Shown here piece after piece: positions 14,469 through 22,792 of a stretch of DNA of 48,284 nucleotides (its first letter is position 1; the number at the start of each line of letters is the position of its first letter). The translations under genes and the position numbers were made by a program. Origin of the DNA: Bacteroidales bacterium. GTDB lineage: Bacteria > Bacteroidota > Bacteroidia > Bacteroidales > F082. Below the pieces are notes generated by a model that saw nothing but the letters and a program-made list of their open reading frames with translations, ran no database searches and was not told the origin of the DNA. The stretch spans positions 1 through 48,284 of the forward strand of contig JAEEII010000263.1 of assembly GCA_016281295.1 (NCBI GenBank). The letters run 5' to 3'.

Positions 14469-17318
14469 TATATCCTTATATTTGAGCTTGGTGAGTTTTC
14501 CATACTTCGCCAGCTCTTTTTTATTCACTTTTTTGGGACCTGACATCATGATGACCACGGGGCGGTCTTTGATGTTTTGTTCATAGAATCGCATCACATC
14601 TTTGAACTCTGCTTTGCGGATGACTTCTGTGACCTCTGCTCTTGGGTCGTGGTCATAGCCTTCTTTCATCCAATACTGAACCATACTGGGTTTGCTGCGG
14701 AAAGAGTAGTATAGACTGGCTCTTGACTTAAGCAGGGCTTCTTTCGAGGCGTTGAATTTCTCTATGCGTTCCGGCATGTCCTTGATGAGGCTGCTGAAGG
14801 CTTCGATGCCGTCTATGGTCTTGTCACCCTGGGTGCCAAGGAAACCGCGCAGGTATCCAGGCTTGCGTTGCAAGTAGTCGTAAGTGTAGTTGGCGTATGC
14901 TGTGTAACCCAAGGAGCGGAACTCCCTGATTTCTTGGAACACGATGGAGTACATGTCGGTGCCAAAATATTTACTGAACAATCCAGCCATGGCTTCGTCC
15001 TCCAAGCTCAGTTTCTCACCAGGCACGTAGAACCAGATGTTGCTCTGACGGAACTTCTTATTGGGGGCAAAGAACACTTGTGGTTCGGTGAAGACTTGTT
15101 CTTTCAGCACTTTCTCTTCTCCTTTGAGGGGCTTCAGAGGCAGGATGTGATGGGCCTTGATGCTTTTCACCAGTACTTTTGGGATTTGGCCTCCGGAATA
15201 GGTGACGTAGCCGTCATATTTCAGCGCTTCAGCGACTTCGGCAAGTAACTCGCTGCCGCTGCGTTTCGACCATTCTTTTAGGCTGCTTTGGTTCAGGTAG
15301 GTTGAATTTTCTCCGTACCAAGCATAGTCGCGAGCTGCTTTTGCCCAAGTAGAGGCATCTTCTCTCATGGTCTGGATATTCATTTTTTCTCCTTCGGCCA
15401 AAGTCTTGATCTGACTTTCGTCGTTCGAGGCGTGGTAGAGCTTGTCGTGGCAGAGTTCCAGCAGCTTCTCCAAGTCGGAATCAAATCCTGTGATGGCGAC
15501 GGTGAGTAGATTCTCGTCGGTGTAGATGTCGATGCTGGCCCCCATCTTCTGAAGCTCCAGGGCGAATTCTTGGAAGGGTTGCTCTTCGGTGCCTTGCACG
15601 GATAAGTACATCAATGCTCGCTCCAAATCCGGGTCATTGAGGGTGCCATAGTTGAAGTTAAACTTCAGCTCGAAGATGTCGTTGGCGGTGTTGATGGCGG
15701 AATACAACTTGAAGCCATCGGTGATGTCGGTGATCTTCACGTCGGTACCGAAACGGATCACTTGTGGAGTGACTTCAGGCACTTGCTGGTCTTCGATCAT
15801 CTTGGCGAATTCGGATTTCATGTTCGTGTTTTTGGCCTCTAAAGGCTTCCAATTGGGTTTTTCCACCTTATCTTTGTCGGGGAAGCCCATCTTGGAGCGG
15901 ATGTTGAGATAGTCGTTTCCGAAATATTTGTTGGCGATGGCTACCACCTCTTCTTTGGTGATGGTCTTGATGCGCTCGGTCTCAGCGAGGAACTCCTCGT
16001 AAGTCTGTCCGGTGGATTCCATCTCGAGGAATAGGTTGGCGGTTTTGCTAAGGCTTTCAGTAGCTCTCAGTCGGTCCATCAGAATGCTCATGCGCATCGC
16101 TTCAAACAGGTCGTCGCTGAATTCGCCGCGTTTCAGTTGGTCAAGGCATTCAAAGACCAAGTTCTCGGCCTCTTCGTGTGACTGTCCGAGGATCTTGGGG
16201 ATGATCAGCATCAGAATGGCACCTTGGTCTTCCAATGACAAAGGCATCATCATGGAGCCCAACAATTTGCCATCGAGGGTCAGCTTGTCGGCCAAGCCAG
16301 TCTCTCCATTGAAGAAGATACCGCATGCCATTGTGAGTGGAATCAAGTCGGGGTCGGAGTTCTTGATGCCGGGGAAGACCAAAGCACTAATCTTCATGGG
16401 AGTCATGCGCACTTCCTTGACCGTGGGGCCGTTGAACTTCGGGAGTTCATACTTGGGCATGGGCGGGATTTTGCCGCTGCGCCATTTGCCGAATTTCTCG
16501 GCAACCATGGGCTCGATATCCTCGATGGTGAAGTCGCCGACTAAAATGAGGGTCATGTTGTTGGCGACATAATAAGTGTTGTAGAATTCGCGCATCTTGG
16601 CGGGTTGAGGATTCTTCAGGTGCTCGGTGTAGCCGATTACGGGACGTCCGTATGGATGCTCGCCGAAGGTCTCTTTGAACATATATTCCTGGAAGGCGTT
16701 GATGGGTCCGTCGCCGTACATGTTCTTTTCTTCATAAACAGCCTCCAACTCGCTTTGGAACAGACGGAACACGGGATTGCGGAAACGCTCCACATACACA
16801 TCCATCCACTTCGAGAGTTGGTTGGCAGGGAAGGTGTTAAAAAACATGGTTTGGTCGTAGCTGGTGCCTGCATTCAGGCCTTTGCCGCCCATCTGGGTGA
16901 GGATGACATCCACCTCATTGGGGATGGCATAGTCGGTGCTGGCGATGGACAGCTCGTTGATTTTCATCTGGATGGCGTTGCGCTCTTTCGCGTCGGTAGT
17001 CTCGTGTAACTTGTCATACATCATGCTGATGCTGTCGAGATACACCTTTTCCTTCTCCCAGTTGATGGTACCAATGCGGTCGGTGCCTTTGAACATGATA
17101 TGCTCAAAATAGTGGGCCATACCGGTGGCATCTGTGGGGTCGTTCTTACTGCCGGCATGAACGTACACAGCACCGTAAATCTCAGGTTGGTCGTGGTTCT
17201 CGCACAACACGACTTTCAGGCCGTTGTCGAGATGATAGGTCTTGGTCTTGAGGCCTGTTTGGGCAAACAACGTGGTGCAGCCCAAGATGGCAATGAGGAA
17301 TAGAATGGTTTTTTTCAT
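14457..17318 (-). CDS. M16 family (pitrilysin-like) zinc metallopeptidase, secreted
   Basis: A 953-residue double-length M16 peptidase with signal peptide (MKKTILFLIAILGCTTLFAQ). The inverted zinc motif HYFEH is at residues 69-73, and the distal glutamate is in ELEAVYEEKNM about 75 residues later. The C-terminal half repeats the fold without a zinc motif, as is normal for the non-catalytic half. These enzymes trap and cut small unfolded proteins or peptides in a closed chamber in the periplasm. The gene lies 38 bp downstream of the GntR gene, with no obvious separate promoter or terminator between them, so read-through from the ABC operon is possible. Confidence 0.94.
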   Translation of the reverse strand: MKKTILFLIAILGCTTLFAQTGLKTKTYHLDNGLKVVLCENHDQPEIYGAVYVHAGSKNDPTDATGMAHYFEHIMFKGTDRIGTINWEKEKVYLDSISMMYDKLHETTDAKERNAIQMKINELSIASTDYAIPNEVDVILTQMGGKGLNAGTSYDQTMFFNTFPANQLSKWMDVYVERFRNPVFRLFQSELEAVYEEKNMYGDGPINAFQEYMFKETFGEHPYGRPVIGYTEHLKNPQPAKMREFYNTYYVANNMTLILVGDFTIEDIEPMVAEKFGKWRSGKIPPMPKYELPKFNGPTVKEVRMTPMKISALVFPGIKNSDPDLIPLTMACGIFFNGETGLADKLTLDGKLLGSMMMPLSLEDQGAILMLIIPKILGQSHEEAENLVFECLDQLKRGEFSDDLFEAMRMSILMDRLRATESLSKTANLFLEMESTGQTYEEFLAETERIKTITKEEVVAIANKYFGNDYLNIRSKMGFPDKDKVEKPNWKPLEAKNTNMKSEFAKMIEDQQVPEVTPQVIRFGTDVKITDITDGFKLYSAINTANDIFELKFNFNYGTLNDPDLERALMYLSVQGTEEQPFQEFALELQKMGASIDIYTDENLLTVAITGFDSDLEKLLELCHDKLYHASNDESQIKTLAEGEKMNIQTMREDASTWAKAARDYAWYGENSTYLNQSSLKEWSKRSGSELLAEVAEALKYDGYVTYSGGQIPKVLVKSIKAHHILPLKPLKGEEKVLKEQVFTEPQVFFAPNKKFRQSNIWFYVPGEKLSLEDEAMAGLFSKYFGTDMYSIVFQEIREFRSLGYTAYANYTYDYLQRKPGYLRGFLGTQGDKTIDGIEAFSSLIKDMPERIEKFNASKEALLKSRASLYYSFRSKPSMVQYWMKEGYDHDPRAEVTEVIRKAEFKDVMRFYEQNIKDRPVVIMMSGPKKVNKKELAKYGKLTKLKYKDIFKE

Positions 17319-17356
17319 GGTTTTTTATTGTGATAATAATGATGCGAATTAAAGTA

Positions 17357-17704
17357 TTATTTTGCGAATTTAAGAAATTCCTCGATGGTAATCCCTAACA
17401 ATCGCATCTTTTTAATTACTTGAGGCAATTCCGTGTTGATGAATTCGTTTTTCATCTCGTTGAGCACCAGTTCTTTGGCGTTTTCGGAAACAAAGTATCC
17501 AATACCGCGTTTGTTGTAGATGATGCCTGCGGTCTGCATGGTCTCGTAGGAGCGCATGATGGTGTTAGGATTCACACCCAGCTCGATGCCGAGGTCGCGG
17601 ACGGAAAGCAGCCGGTCGTCGGCTTTGAGCTCTCCTCCGAGGATCTTCTCGTAAATCTGAGAACAGATCTGTAAATAAATGGGTTTATGTGCGTTGAATT
17701 CCAT
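17357..17704 (-). CDS. GntR family regulator, YtrA subfamily
   Basis: A 115-residue transcription factor. The winged helix-turn-helix occupies residues 8-75 (YLQICSQIYEKILGGEL, then RLLSVRDLGIELGVNPNTIMRSYETM, then GIGYFVSE), followed by a short helical tail of about 40 residues instead of a ligand-binding domain. This architecture defines the YtrA subfamily, which typically represses an adjacent ABC transporter operon. It is the last gene of that operon here, 3 bp after the permease stop codon, so it should autoregulate. A matching palindromic operator lies at 20163-20186 over the start of transcription. Confidence 0.92.
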   Translation of the reverse strand: MEFNAHKPIYLQICSQIYEKILGGELKADDRLLSVRDLGIELGVNPNTIMRSYETMQTAGIIYNKRGIGYFVSENAKELVLNEMKNEFINTELPQVIKKMRLLGITIEEFLKFAK

Positions 17705-17707
17705 GGC

Positions 17708-18550
17708 TTAATATTTTTGGGTTTTTAGTTTGAAGAACAGGCCGATGTAAAGGCCAATGGTAAGAATCGTATGGAGGATGTTGCTGGCAAAAAGTGTTCT
17801 GTTTGTAAGAGTGCCAATCGTTGCGATGTCAACGTTCTCGGGATTAAGAAAGAGTGCCCCGCCGTTGGCAAGAAGAATGACCTGCATGATCATCGACAAG
17901 ATGTAGGAAAGGCCAATGGTCACCGCCAGTGTTTTTCCGGTCTTATGGGTCTTGAACAACAGGTTGCCGAACATGAAAAGACCAATGTTGAAGATGAGAC
18001 TCAGGATGATGGCGTATGAATAGGATGGTCCGAAGAAGTCCATGAAGGTTTGGTCAAAGATCTCTCTGCCGCTCATGTCTTCTCCAGCCATCTCGCCGAG
18101 CTCTGCGAAGAAATCGGTCATGAGGCTGCCGAATCCAAAATGCCGGATGTAATGCTCAAAGCCTCCCAAAGGCAACAGTGTCAACAGGGAGTCGAAAGCC
18201 CAGGAACCGAAGACGATAATAATGGGCGTGAGCAGGCAAAAGAACAGGTAACTGAGGTATTTCTCCAGGTTGGAGACGGGCAGGATAGCATATTGTACCC
18301 CCTCACGAGGCAGGTTGATGTCGCCGAAGGCTTTGGCCGGCACCATGATGATGCCCAAAAACATGGCAATCCAGATGACACCGTAACGGGGCAAGGTGGG
18401 CATGGTGAACCCGAAGATGAGGGTCAGCAGCCACAGTACCAGGTTCAGTCCACAAAGGATGGCCAGGGTGATCCCGAAGTTGCGGATGTATTTCCTGCCG
18501 TCGTAGGCGAGGAGCTTTCCGAACCGATTGATATTGAATGTGTTATTCAT
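17708..18550 (-). CDS. ABC transporter permease-like membrane protein 1
   Basis: A 280-residue protein with about six hydrophobic helices (for example ILCGLNLVLWLLTLIFGF, YLFFCLLTPIIIVFG and YAIILSLIFNIGLFMFG). It carries no nucleotide-binding motif, and the membrane topology plus an ABC ATPase in the same operon point to the transmembrane subunit. Its N-terminus (MNNTFNINRFGKLL followed by YIRNFGI) and several internal segments match the next gene, so the two arose by tandem duplication. It starts 2 bp after that gene ends. The substrate is unknown. Confidence 0.82.
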   Translation of the reverse strand: MNNTFNINRFGKLLAYDGRKYIRNFGITLAILCGLNLVLWLLTLIFGFTMPTLPRYGVIWIAMFLGIIMVPAKAFGDINLPREGVQYAILPVSNLEKYLSYLFFCLLTPIIIVFGSWAFDSLLTLLPLGGFEHYIRHFGFGSLMTDFFAELGEMAGEDMSGREIFDQTFMDFFGPSYSYAIILSLIFNIGLFMFGNLLFKTHKTGKTLAVTIGLSYILSMIMQVILLANGGALFLNPENVDIATIGTLTNRTLFASNILHTILTIGLYIGLFFKLKTQKY

Positions 18551-18552
18551 AT

Positions 18553-19281
18553 TTAGTATTTTTGGTTTTTGATTCTACGATAAGTAAGGATGTAAAACAC
18601 GATGGCTAAGACCAGCATGAAGGCATCGAAGAGCCACGGAAGGATTTCTGGGTTCGAAATGCCATAACATTCCCAGCGGACAAAGGCTTCCCAGAAGTGG
18701 AAGAGCTGCAAAACCATGGTGATGACGAAAATGATGAGCATGCCCCAAGCAATGGTCTTGCCGGCTTTGCGCTTCTTGAAAACCATGTTGCCGAACAGGA
18801 AGATGGACGAAAACAGCAGTATCGAACAGGCGATGGCTGCCAAGATCGATCCGAGATGGCTTTTGGGAAGCGCCACAAATCCTTCGAATCCGCCAAAAGG
18901 CAGCAAGGCAAGCAGCGTATCAACAGCCCAGCTGCCCAATCCGACGATGATCGGGGTGAGGATGGAGCAGTAAATCAACATGCTGAAGAACTTCTCGGTG
19001 TTGGTGGCGGGCAAAGAGGCAAAGCTGACACCGTCGCGGGAGAGGTTGGCTTTGCCATAGACCTTGGAGGGGACGAAGATCAACACGGAATAGACCAAGA
19101 TGGCGATGGTGGAGATTCTTGATTCTATTGTCAAGGTGAAGTCAAAGATTAAGGTTGTAATCCAGCCTAAGACGGGAATGCAACTCCACACAATCAGCGA
19201 GATGCCGAAGTTTCGGAAGTAGTTCTTCCAGTCCTTCGCCAGTACCTGACCGAAACGATCGAAACTGAATTTGTTATTCAT
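18553..19281 (-). CDS. ABC transporter permease-like membrane protein 2
   Basis: A 242-residue paralogue of the downstream gene, opening MNNKFSFDRFGQVLAKDW and NYFRNFGISL. It has about six hydrophobic helices, the last ending before a shared C-terminal IKNQKY/LKTQKY motif. It is 38 residues shorter than its paralogue, largely from a smaller loop before the third-last helix. The two would form a heterodimeric membrane domain. It lies 14 bp after the ATPase gene. Confidence 0.82.
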   Translation of the reverse strand: MNNKFSFDRFGQVLAKDWKNYFRNFGISLIVWSCIPVLGWITTLIFDFTLTIESRISTIAILVYSVLIFVPSKVYGKANLSRDGVSFASLPATNTEKFFSMLIYCSILTPIIVGLGSWAVDTLLALLPFGGFEGFVALPKSHLGSILAAIACSILLFSSIFLFGNMVFKKRKAGKTIAWGMLIIFVITMVLQLFHFWEAFVRWECYGISNPEILPWLFDAFMLVLAIVFYILTYRRIKNQKY

Positions 19282-19295
19282 GACTTAGCCCTTTC

Positions 19296-20120
19296 TTATC
19301 CAAAGAGTTGTTTGATGGTTTCCTTGTTCTTCATCACGGTGTTGAAGAGAATCTCCACGCTGACCTTGCTATCGACACCCTCGGGGTTGCGGGTGACGTT
19401 GACATAGCCGCCGGGAATCACCTCGCTGTAGAGTGCAGTGTCATCCTTTTCGGTGCCGTAGTCGAAATAGAGCTTGTCAGTGATGGCCCGGAAGGTGGCC
19501 TTGAGCAGCACCTCATCGTGGTCAAGGATGATGATGGGGTCGATGAGATTCTCCACATCCTTCACCTGATGGGTTGAGATGATGATGGTGCGGCTCTCGT
19601 TGGCGTGCTTGGCGATGACCTGACGGAAGAGGGTCTTGGAGGGAATGTCCAAGCCGTTGGTGGGCTCGTCTAAGAGCAGATAGTCGGTGTTGAGTGCCAA
19701 GGCAGTGGCAATCAGACATTTCTTCTGCTGACCGAACGAGAGTTCACCGAACTTGCGAGTGGGATCAACCTCCATCTCCTTGCAGAGTTCCATGAACTGT
19801 GCCTCGTTACAGTTGGGGTAGAAGGGGGCAAGCTCCCTTATATTATTAATAGGTGTGCCTTCTGGGATGGCAAAGTCCTCGGAGATGAAATAAATCTTCT
19901 GCAAGGTCTCTGGCCAACGGTTGAAGGGAGCAACCTCATCCACCAGACATTCGCCGGCAGAGGGTTTCTGGAGTCCACTGATGAGCTTGAGCAGGGTGGT
20001 CTTGCCTACGCCGTTCTCACCCAGCAGTCCGTAAATGTTGCCTTTTTCGAAGTTCAGGCTGATGTTCTTGAAGACCGGTTGATTCTTGTAACCGAAGTCA
20101 AGGTTCTTGATGGTAATCAT
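19296..20120 (-). CDS. ABC transporter ATP-binding protein
   Basis: A 274-residue ATPase subunit and first gene of the operon. Walker A is GLLGENGVGKTTL, the Q-loop region is YFISEDFAIPEG, the signature is LSFGQQ (Gly to Phe in LSGGQ), Walker B is YLLLDEPTNGLD, and the switch histidine is in IISTHQ. After the core (to about residue 205) there is a tail of about 70 residues typical of exporters for peptides and antibiotics (YtrB/BcrA-like group). With a YtrA-type regulator, response to a cell-wall active compound is a reasonable but unproven guess. It is preceded by a good promoter. Confidence 0.93.
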   Translation of the reverse strand: MITIKNLDFGYKNQPVFKNISLNFEKGNIYGLLGENGVGKTTLLKLISGLQKPSAGECLVDEVAPFNRWPETLQKIYFISEDFAIPEGTPINNIRELAPFYPNCNEAQFMELCKEMEVDPTRKFGELSFGQQKKCLIATALALNTDYLLLDEPTNGLDIPSKTLFRQVIAKHANESRTIIISTHQVKDVENLIDPIIILDHDEVLLKATFRAITDKLYFDYGTEKDDTALYSEVIPGGYVNVTRNPEGVDSKVSVEILFNTVMKNKETIKQLFG

Positions 20121-20162
20121 GGTTTCTTGAATTGTTTATTGAATGTTTTGTTGAATTGTTTT

Positions 20163-20186
20163 AGTGTATTAGTGAAATAGTACACT
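20163..20186. promoter_or_regulatory. Candidate GntR/YtrA operator
   Basis: AGTGTA-N12-TACACT is extended by inner matches to give AGTGTAnTAnTnAnTAnTACACT. It lies 1 bp downstream of the -7 element on the minus strand, covering the likely transcription start. The form (A/T-rich, 6-bp outer arms, about 24 bp) is like the operators of YtrA-type regulators. Confidence 0.7.
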
Positions 20187-20187
20187 G

Positions 20188-20217
20188 CAAAGATACAACA
20201 AAAAACATTGGTGTCAA
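20188..20217 (-). promoter_or_regulatory. Bacteroidetes promoter of the ABC transporter operon
   Basis: On the minus strand TTG (complement of 20215-20217) is separated by exactly 19 bp from TATCTTTG (complement of 20188-20195). It is the best complete match to the -33/-7 consensus in the window, 68 bp before the ATPase start. Confidence 0.8.
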
Positions 20218-20264
20218 GAAAAAATGATGTTTTTTTGAAAAAAAGTTTTGATGTGCTGAAAGGA

Positions 20265-22085
20265 TTATTCCTGTGGGGTCGTTTCAATAGCGATGCGAAT
20301 AACGCTGTCTTTCACTCTTAATAAGTAAAAACCTCTGGATAAATGAGTCTCGATAAAGACCGTGTTCTCATTGGGATTGACTTGGATTTCTTTGGAATAA
20401 ACGAGTTGACCGCTCATATCATAAATCGCAATGGGCAATTTGTCATCTGTCTCAGCTTGAAAGTCGATGTGGAAAGAGCCGGTGGAGGGGTTGGGGTAGC
20501 AACGTAATGCATTTGTGTAGAATTCATCCAGTGCGATGTATTTGTGAATCTCTTGTTGGAAATACTGGTCACGAGTCAGGATGAAATCTGTGATTTTATT
20601 GATATCTGTTTCCCATTGGCTCTTGTTAGTGGGGAATCCGAATCGTTTTGACTGTGACGCAATTCCGTCTTCAACGAGATGGGCATAATGTTCAAGGATT
20701 GGTTGTATAAACGATAGACTGAAAACGGTGCTTTTTAGTTGTTCATAGCGTTTGCCAAACTTTCTTTTGAAATGAGTGTTTTCAAGGAAATGATTGAATA
20801 TCACGCTATTGCCTCCTGAGTGTGTGGCGTTTTCAAGGGCGTTGAAATCGGGGTCGATGAAACATCCGTCGCCATCGAAAAAGATCCATCTAAAAGGGGA
20901 TCCTGTTTCGGCCTGCCATAGCAGCACATTGTTATGAGGCCAATCGATGTTGGCGGTGTAGGTCTCGAAGAGCATATAGTCGATGAAGTTGGAGGCATCA
21001 ATTCGCGAAAAGGCGTAGGCAGAGTCCTCTGGTTGGCTCAAATCGGCGTTTCGCATCCATTCTTTGAATGCCGTCCAATCTGTTGAATCCCCATATTGGC
21101 ACAGTTCCCAATATTTGATGATGTTGACCTTCTCTAGGTCGGCTTCGTAATGGCTCTCAAGATAACGCTCATCGGGTGATTCCTCAAGGGTGTAGATTCC
21201 CCAATATTCCCCATTGATGAAAACCACAGTTTGTCGTACTCCTAACACATCGATGTCGAGGTTGGAGGCTGCGATTTGTGACAAGTATTCTTGTGCGCCT
21301 GTCTGAAGCCATTTGCTGCAAGTAAATGGATGCAGGTTCAGATGTTTGAATTTATCTATTGGGGTGGATTCAAAAAAACGATGGTTGAATTTCTTTTTCC
21401 CATATTCTTCACGGGCATAGAGTCGCATTCCTTTTTGTTGGTATCGTCGTGAGGCTCCTCCGTGGGTGCGTAATCCGCATGGTTGGTTGATGCCGCTATT
21501 GTCTGTTTCGTAAAACTCCATATTGGCAAAACGCTCCCATTCGCGGCCTCTCTGATAATAGTTGCCTGTTCTTTTGCTGTCCAATGAATCATAATGGATG
21601 CCGGGGATGAAGATTCCCGTCTCATAATCGAATAACGACAACGAGTCGGTGACGATGGAGAGTACAGGGAGCTGGTGGGTGTCACAGCCCAGAGACCGGA
21701 TGAAATAGCTGTTGGTGAACACGGGGCTGATGCAACTGTCATTTTCATTGAAAACAGCAGCGCGAATCACGATCGCATGCTCAACGCTGTCCACTTGATA
21801 ATATGTTGATGGAATGCAATTGACGATGGTGTGAATGTTGGACCTCGAGTATAGTTCCTCATTCAAGTTTAGTGGATGGGTGTATAATGTGGAGGTGCTG
21901 TCAGGGGAGGAGCCGTTGGTGGTAAATCGGATATGATGGTTCGTAAAATAACATGCGAGGCTAAGAGGGAAGCTTTGATCATAAAAACCTCCCCTGGAAG
22001 AGAATAGCACTCGTTCTTCCTGCGCTAAGCCAACGAGGGACCCGCCCAACACAAGAAGCAAAACCATCCATTTTTTCAACGGCAT
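20265..22085 (-). CDS. Secreted CotH-kinase family protein with likely T9SS C-terminal signal (paralogue 1)
   Basis: A 606-residue secreted protein. It has a signal peptide (MPLKKWMVLLLVLGGSLVGLAQ) and then a chitobiase/hexosaminidase C-terminal-like beta domain at about residues 28-110 (IRFTTNGSSPDSTSTLY). The CotH atypical kinase domain follows at about residues 150-500, with INGEYWGIYTLEE and WIFFDGDG, where the Asp pair would bind metal. A C-terminal region of about 75 residues beginning YPNPSTGSFHIDF and ending GFYLLRVKDSVIRI matches type A T9SS sorting domains. CotH enzymes phosphorylate serines on proteins (spore coat CotB in Bacillus). The target here is unknown. It lies 8 bp after the Mpv17-like gene. 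Confidence 0.9.
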   Translation of the reverse strand: MPLKKWMVLLLVLGGSLVGLAQEERVLFSSRGGFYDQSFPLSLACYFTNHHIRFTTNGSSPDSTSTLYTHPLNLNEELYSRSNIHTIVNCIPSTYYQVDSVEHAIVIRAAVFNENDSCISPVFTNSYFIRSLGCDTHQLPVLSIVTDSLSLFDYETGIFIPGIHYDSLDSKRTGNYYQRGREWERFANMEFYETDNSGINQPCGLRTHGGASRRYQQKGMRLYAREEYGKKKFNHRFFESTPIDKFKHLNLHPFTCSKWLQTGAQEYLSQIAASNLDIDVLGVRQTVVFINGEYWGIYTLEESPDERYLESHYEADLEKVNIIKYWELCQYGDSTDWTAFKEWMRNADLSQPEDSAYAFSRIDASNFIDYMLFETYTANIDWPHNNVLLWQAETGSPFRWIFFDGDGCFIDPDFNALENATHSGGNSVIFNHFLENTHFKRKFGKRYEQLKSTVFSLSFIQPILEHYAHLVEDGIASQSKRFGFPTNKSQWETDINKITDFILTRDQYFQQEIHKYIALDEFYTNALRCYPNPSTGSFHIDFQAETDDKLPIAIYDMSGQLVYSKEIQVNPNENTVFIETHLSRGFYLLRVKDSVIRIAIETTPQE

Positions 22086-22093
22086 GGTTTCCT

Positions 22094-22783
22094 CTATTTC
22101 TTGATACTTAAAATGACACCCAAAGCCACGCCGAGGAATGCCGCAAACAGCACTTGTAACGTGGGTGGCAACAGGAAGGTGATGGTGTGAGCGGGATACC
22201 AGAACAACGGAATGGTCTTGGCAAAGACAAAGCCGTATTGGATATCCCAGTTGATTTTCTTTGAAAGAGCCTCTCTGATTTTCAAAGGACTACTAAAGAA
22301 TCCATTTAAAGTGCCTCCTGTTTCGGCAATATGGATGTCGGTGATTTTGTGGAACGTCATGAACACTGGTGCAAACAAGGTGTTCATTAACACGCTGACG
22401 CAGAGTGCCACAAAGAATTTACCCCAGCTGAGACTGCCGGCGAACCATTGCGCAGCTTTGCCGTCTAAGTGGAAGCCTCCATCCAGTAATTTAACGGTGC
22501 CTGTCTTGAAGATGGTCATGGCTGATGCGATGACCACACCCAGCACACCCCAAACCAGCATTTTGGGCAACAGGCCGAAGCCTTTCTTGTGATATACCCC
22601 TTCCCGGATGCGCAAGGCCAGCATCTCTCCAAAGGTACCTAAAATGGCGAACTTGAAAAAACTCATCAACAAACCGTGATGGGCGGTGGTGGTGTTGAAC
22701 CATTGCCAAGCACCAGGGATGAAAGCAAAACCACAGATTACTGCGGCTACTGCGATGAGGGTGATAAAATCCGATTTCTTCAT
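22094..22783 (-). CDS. Multi-pass membrane protein resembling Mpv17/PMP22 family
   Basis: A 229-residue inner-membrane protein with several hydrophobic segments (residues about 8-28, 75-95, 125-145 and 200-226). The C-terminal FWYPAHTITFLLPPTLQVLF is close to the WPxxQxxNFxxVPxxxR signature of eukaryotic Mpv17/PMP22 proteins, including the position of the Pro and the aromatic residues. Histidine replaces glutamine, and arginine is absent. The match is by eye and should be treated as a hypothesis. It is held between two paralogous CotH genes (gaps of 8 and 9 bp), so it is probably functionally tied to them. Confidence 0.75.
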   Translation of the reverse strand: MKKSDFITLIAVAAVICGFAFIPGAWQWFNTTTAHHGLLMSFFKFAILGTFGEMLALRIREGVYHKKGFGLLPKMLVWGVLGVVIASAMTIFKTGTVKLLDGGFHLDGKAAQWFAGSLSWGKFFVALCVSVLMNTLFAPVFMTFHKITDIHIAETGGTLNGFFSSPLKIREALSKKINWDIQYGFVFAKTIPLFWYPAHTITFLLPPTLQVLFAAFLGVALGVILSIKK

Positions 22784-22792
22784 TTTAATTGA

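Noticed and set aside
20220..20260. T-rich inverted repeat TTTTTTTGAAAAAAA after the CotH paralogue 1 gene as a terminator
   Set aside because: It has no GC pairs in the stem, so it is too weak to call; the end of the cluster transcript is undetermined.
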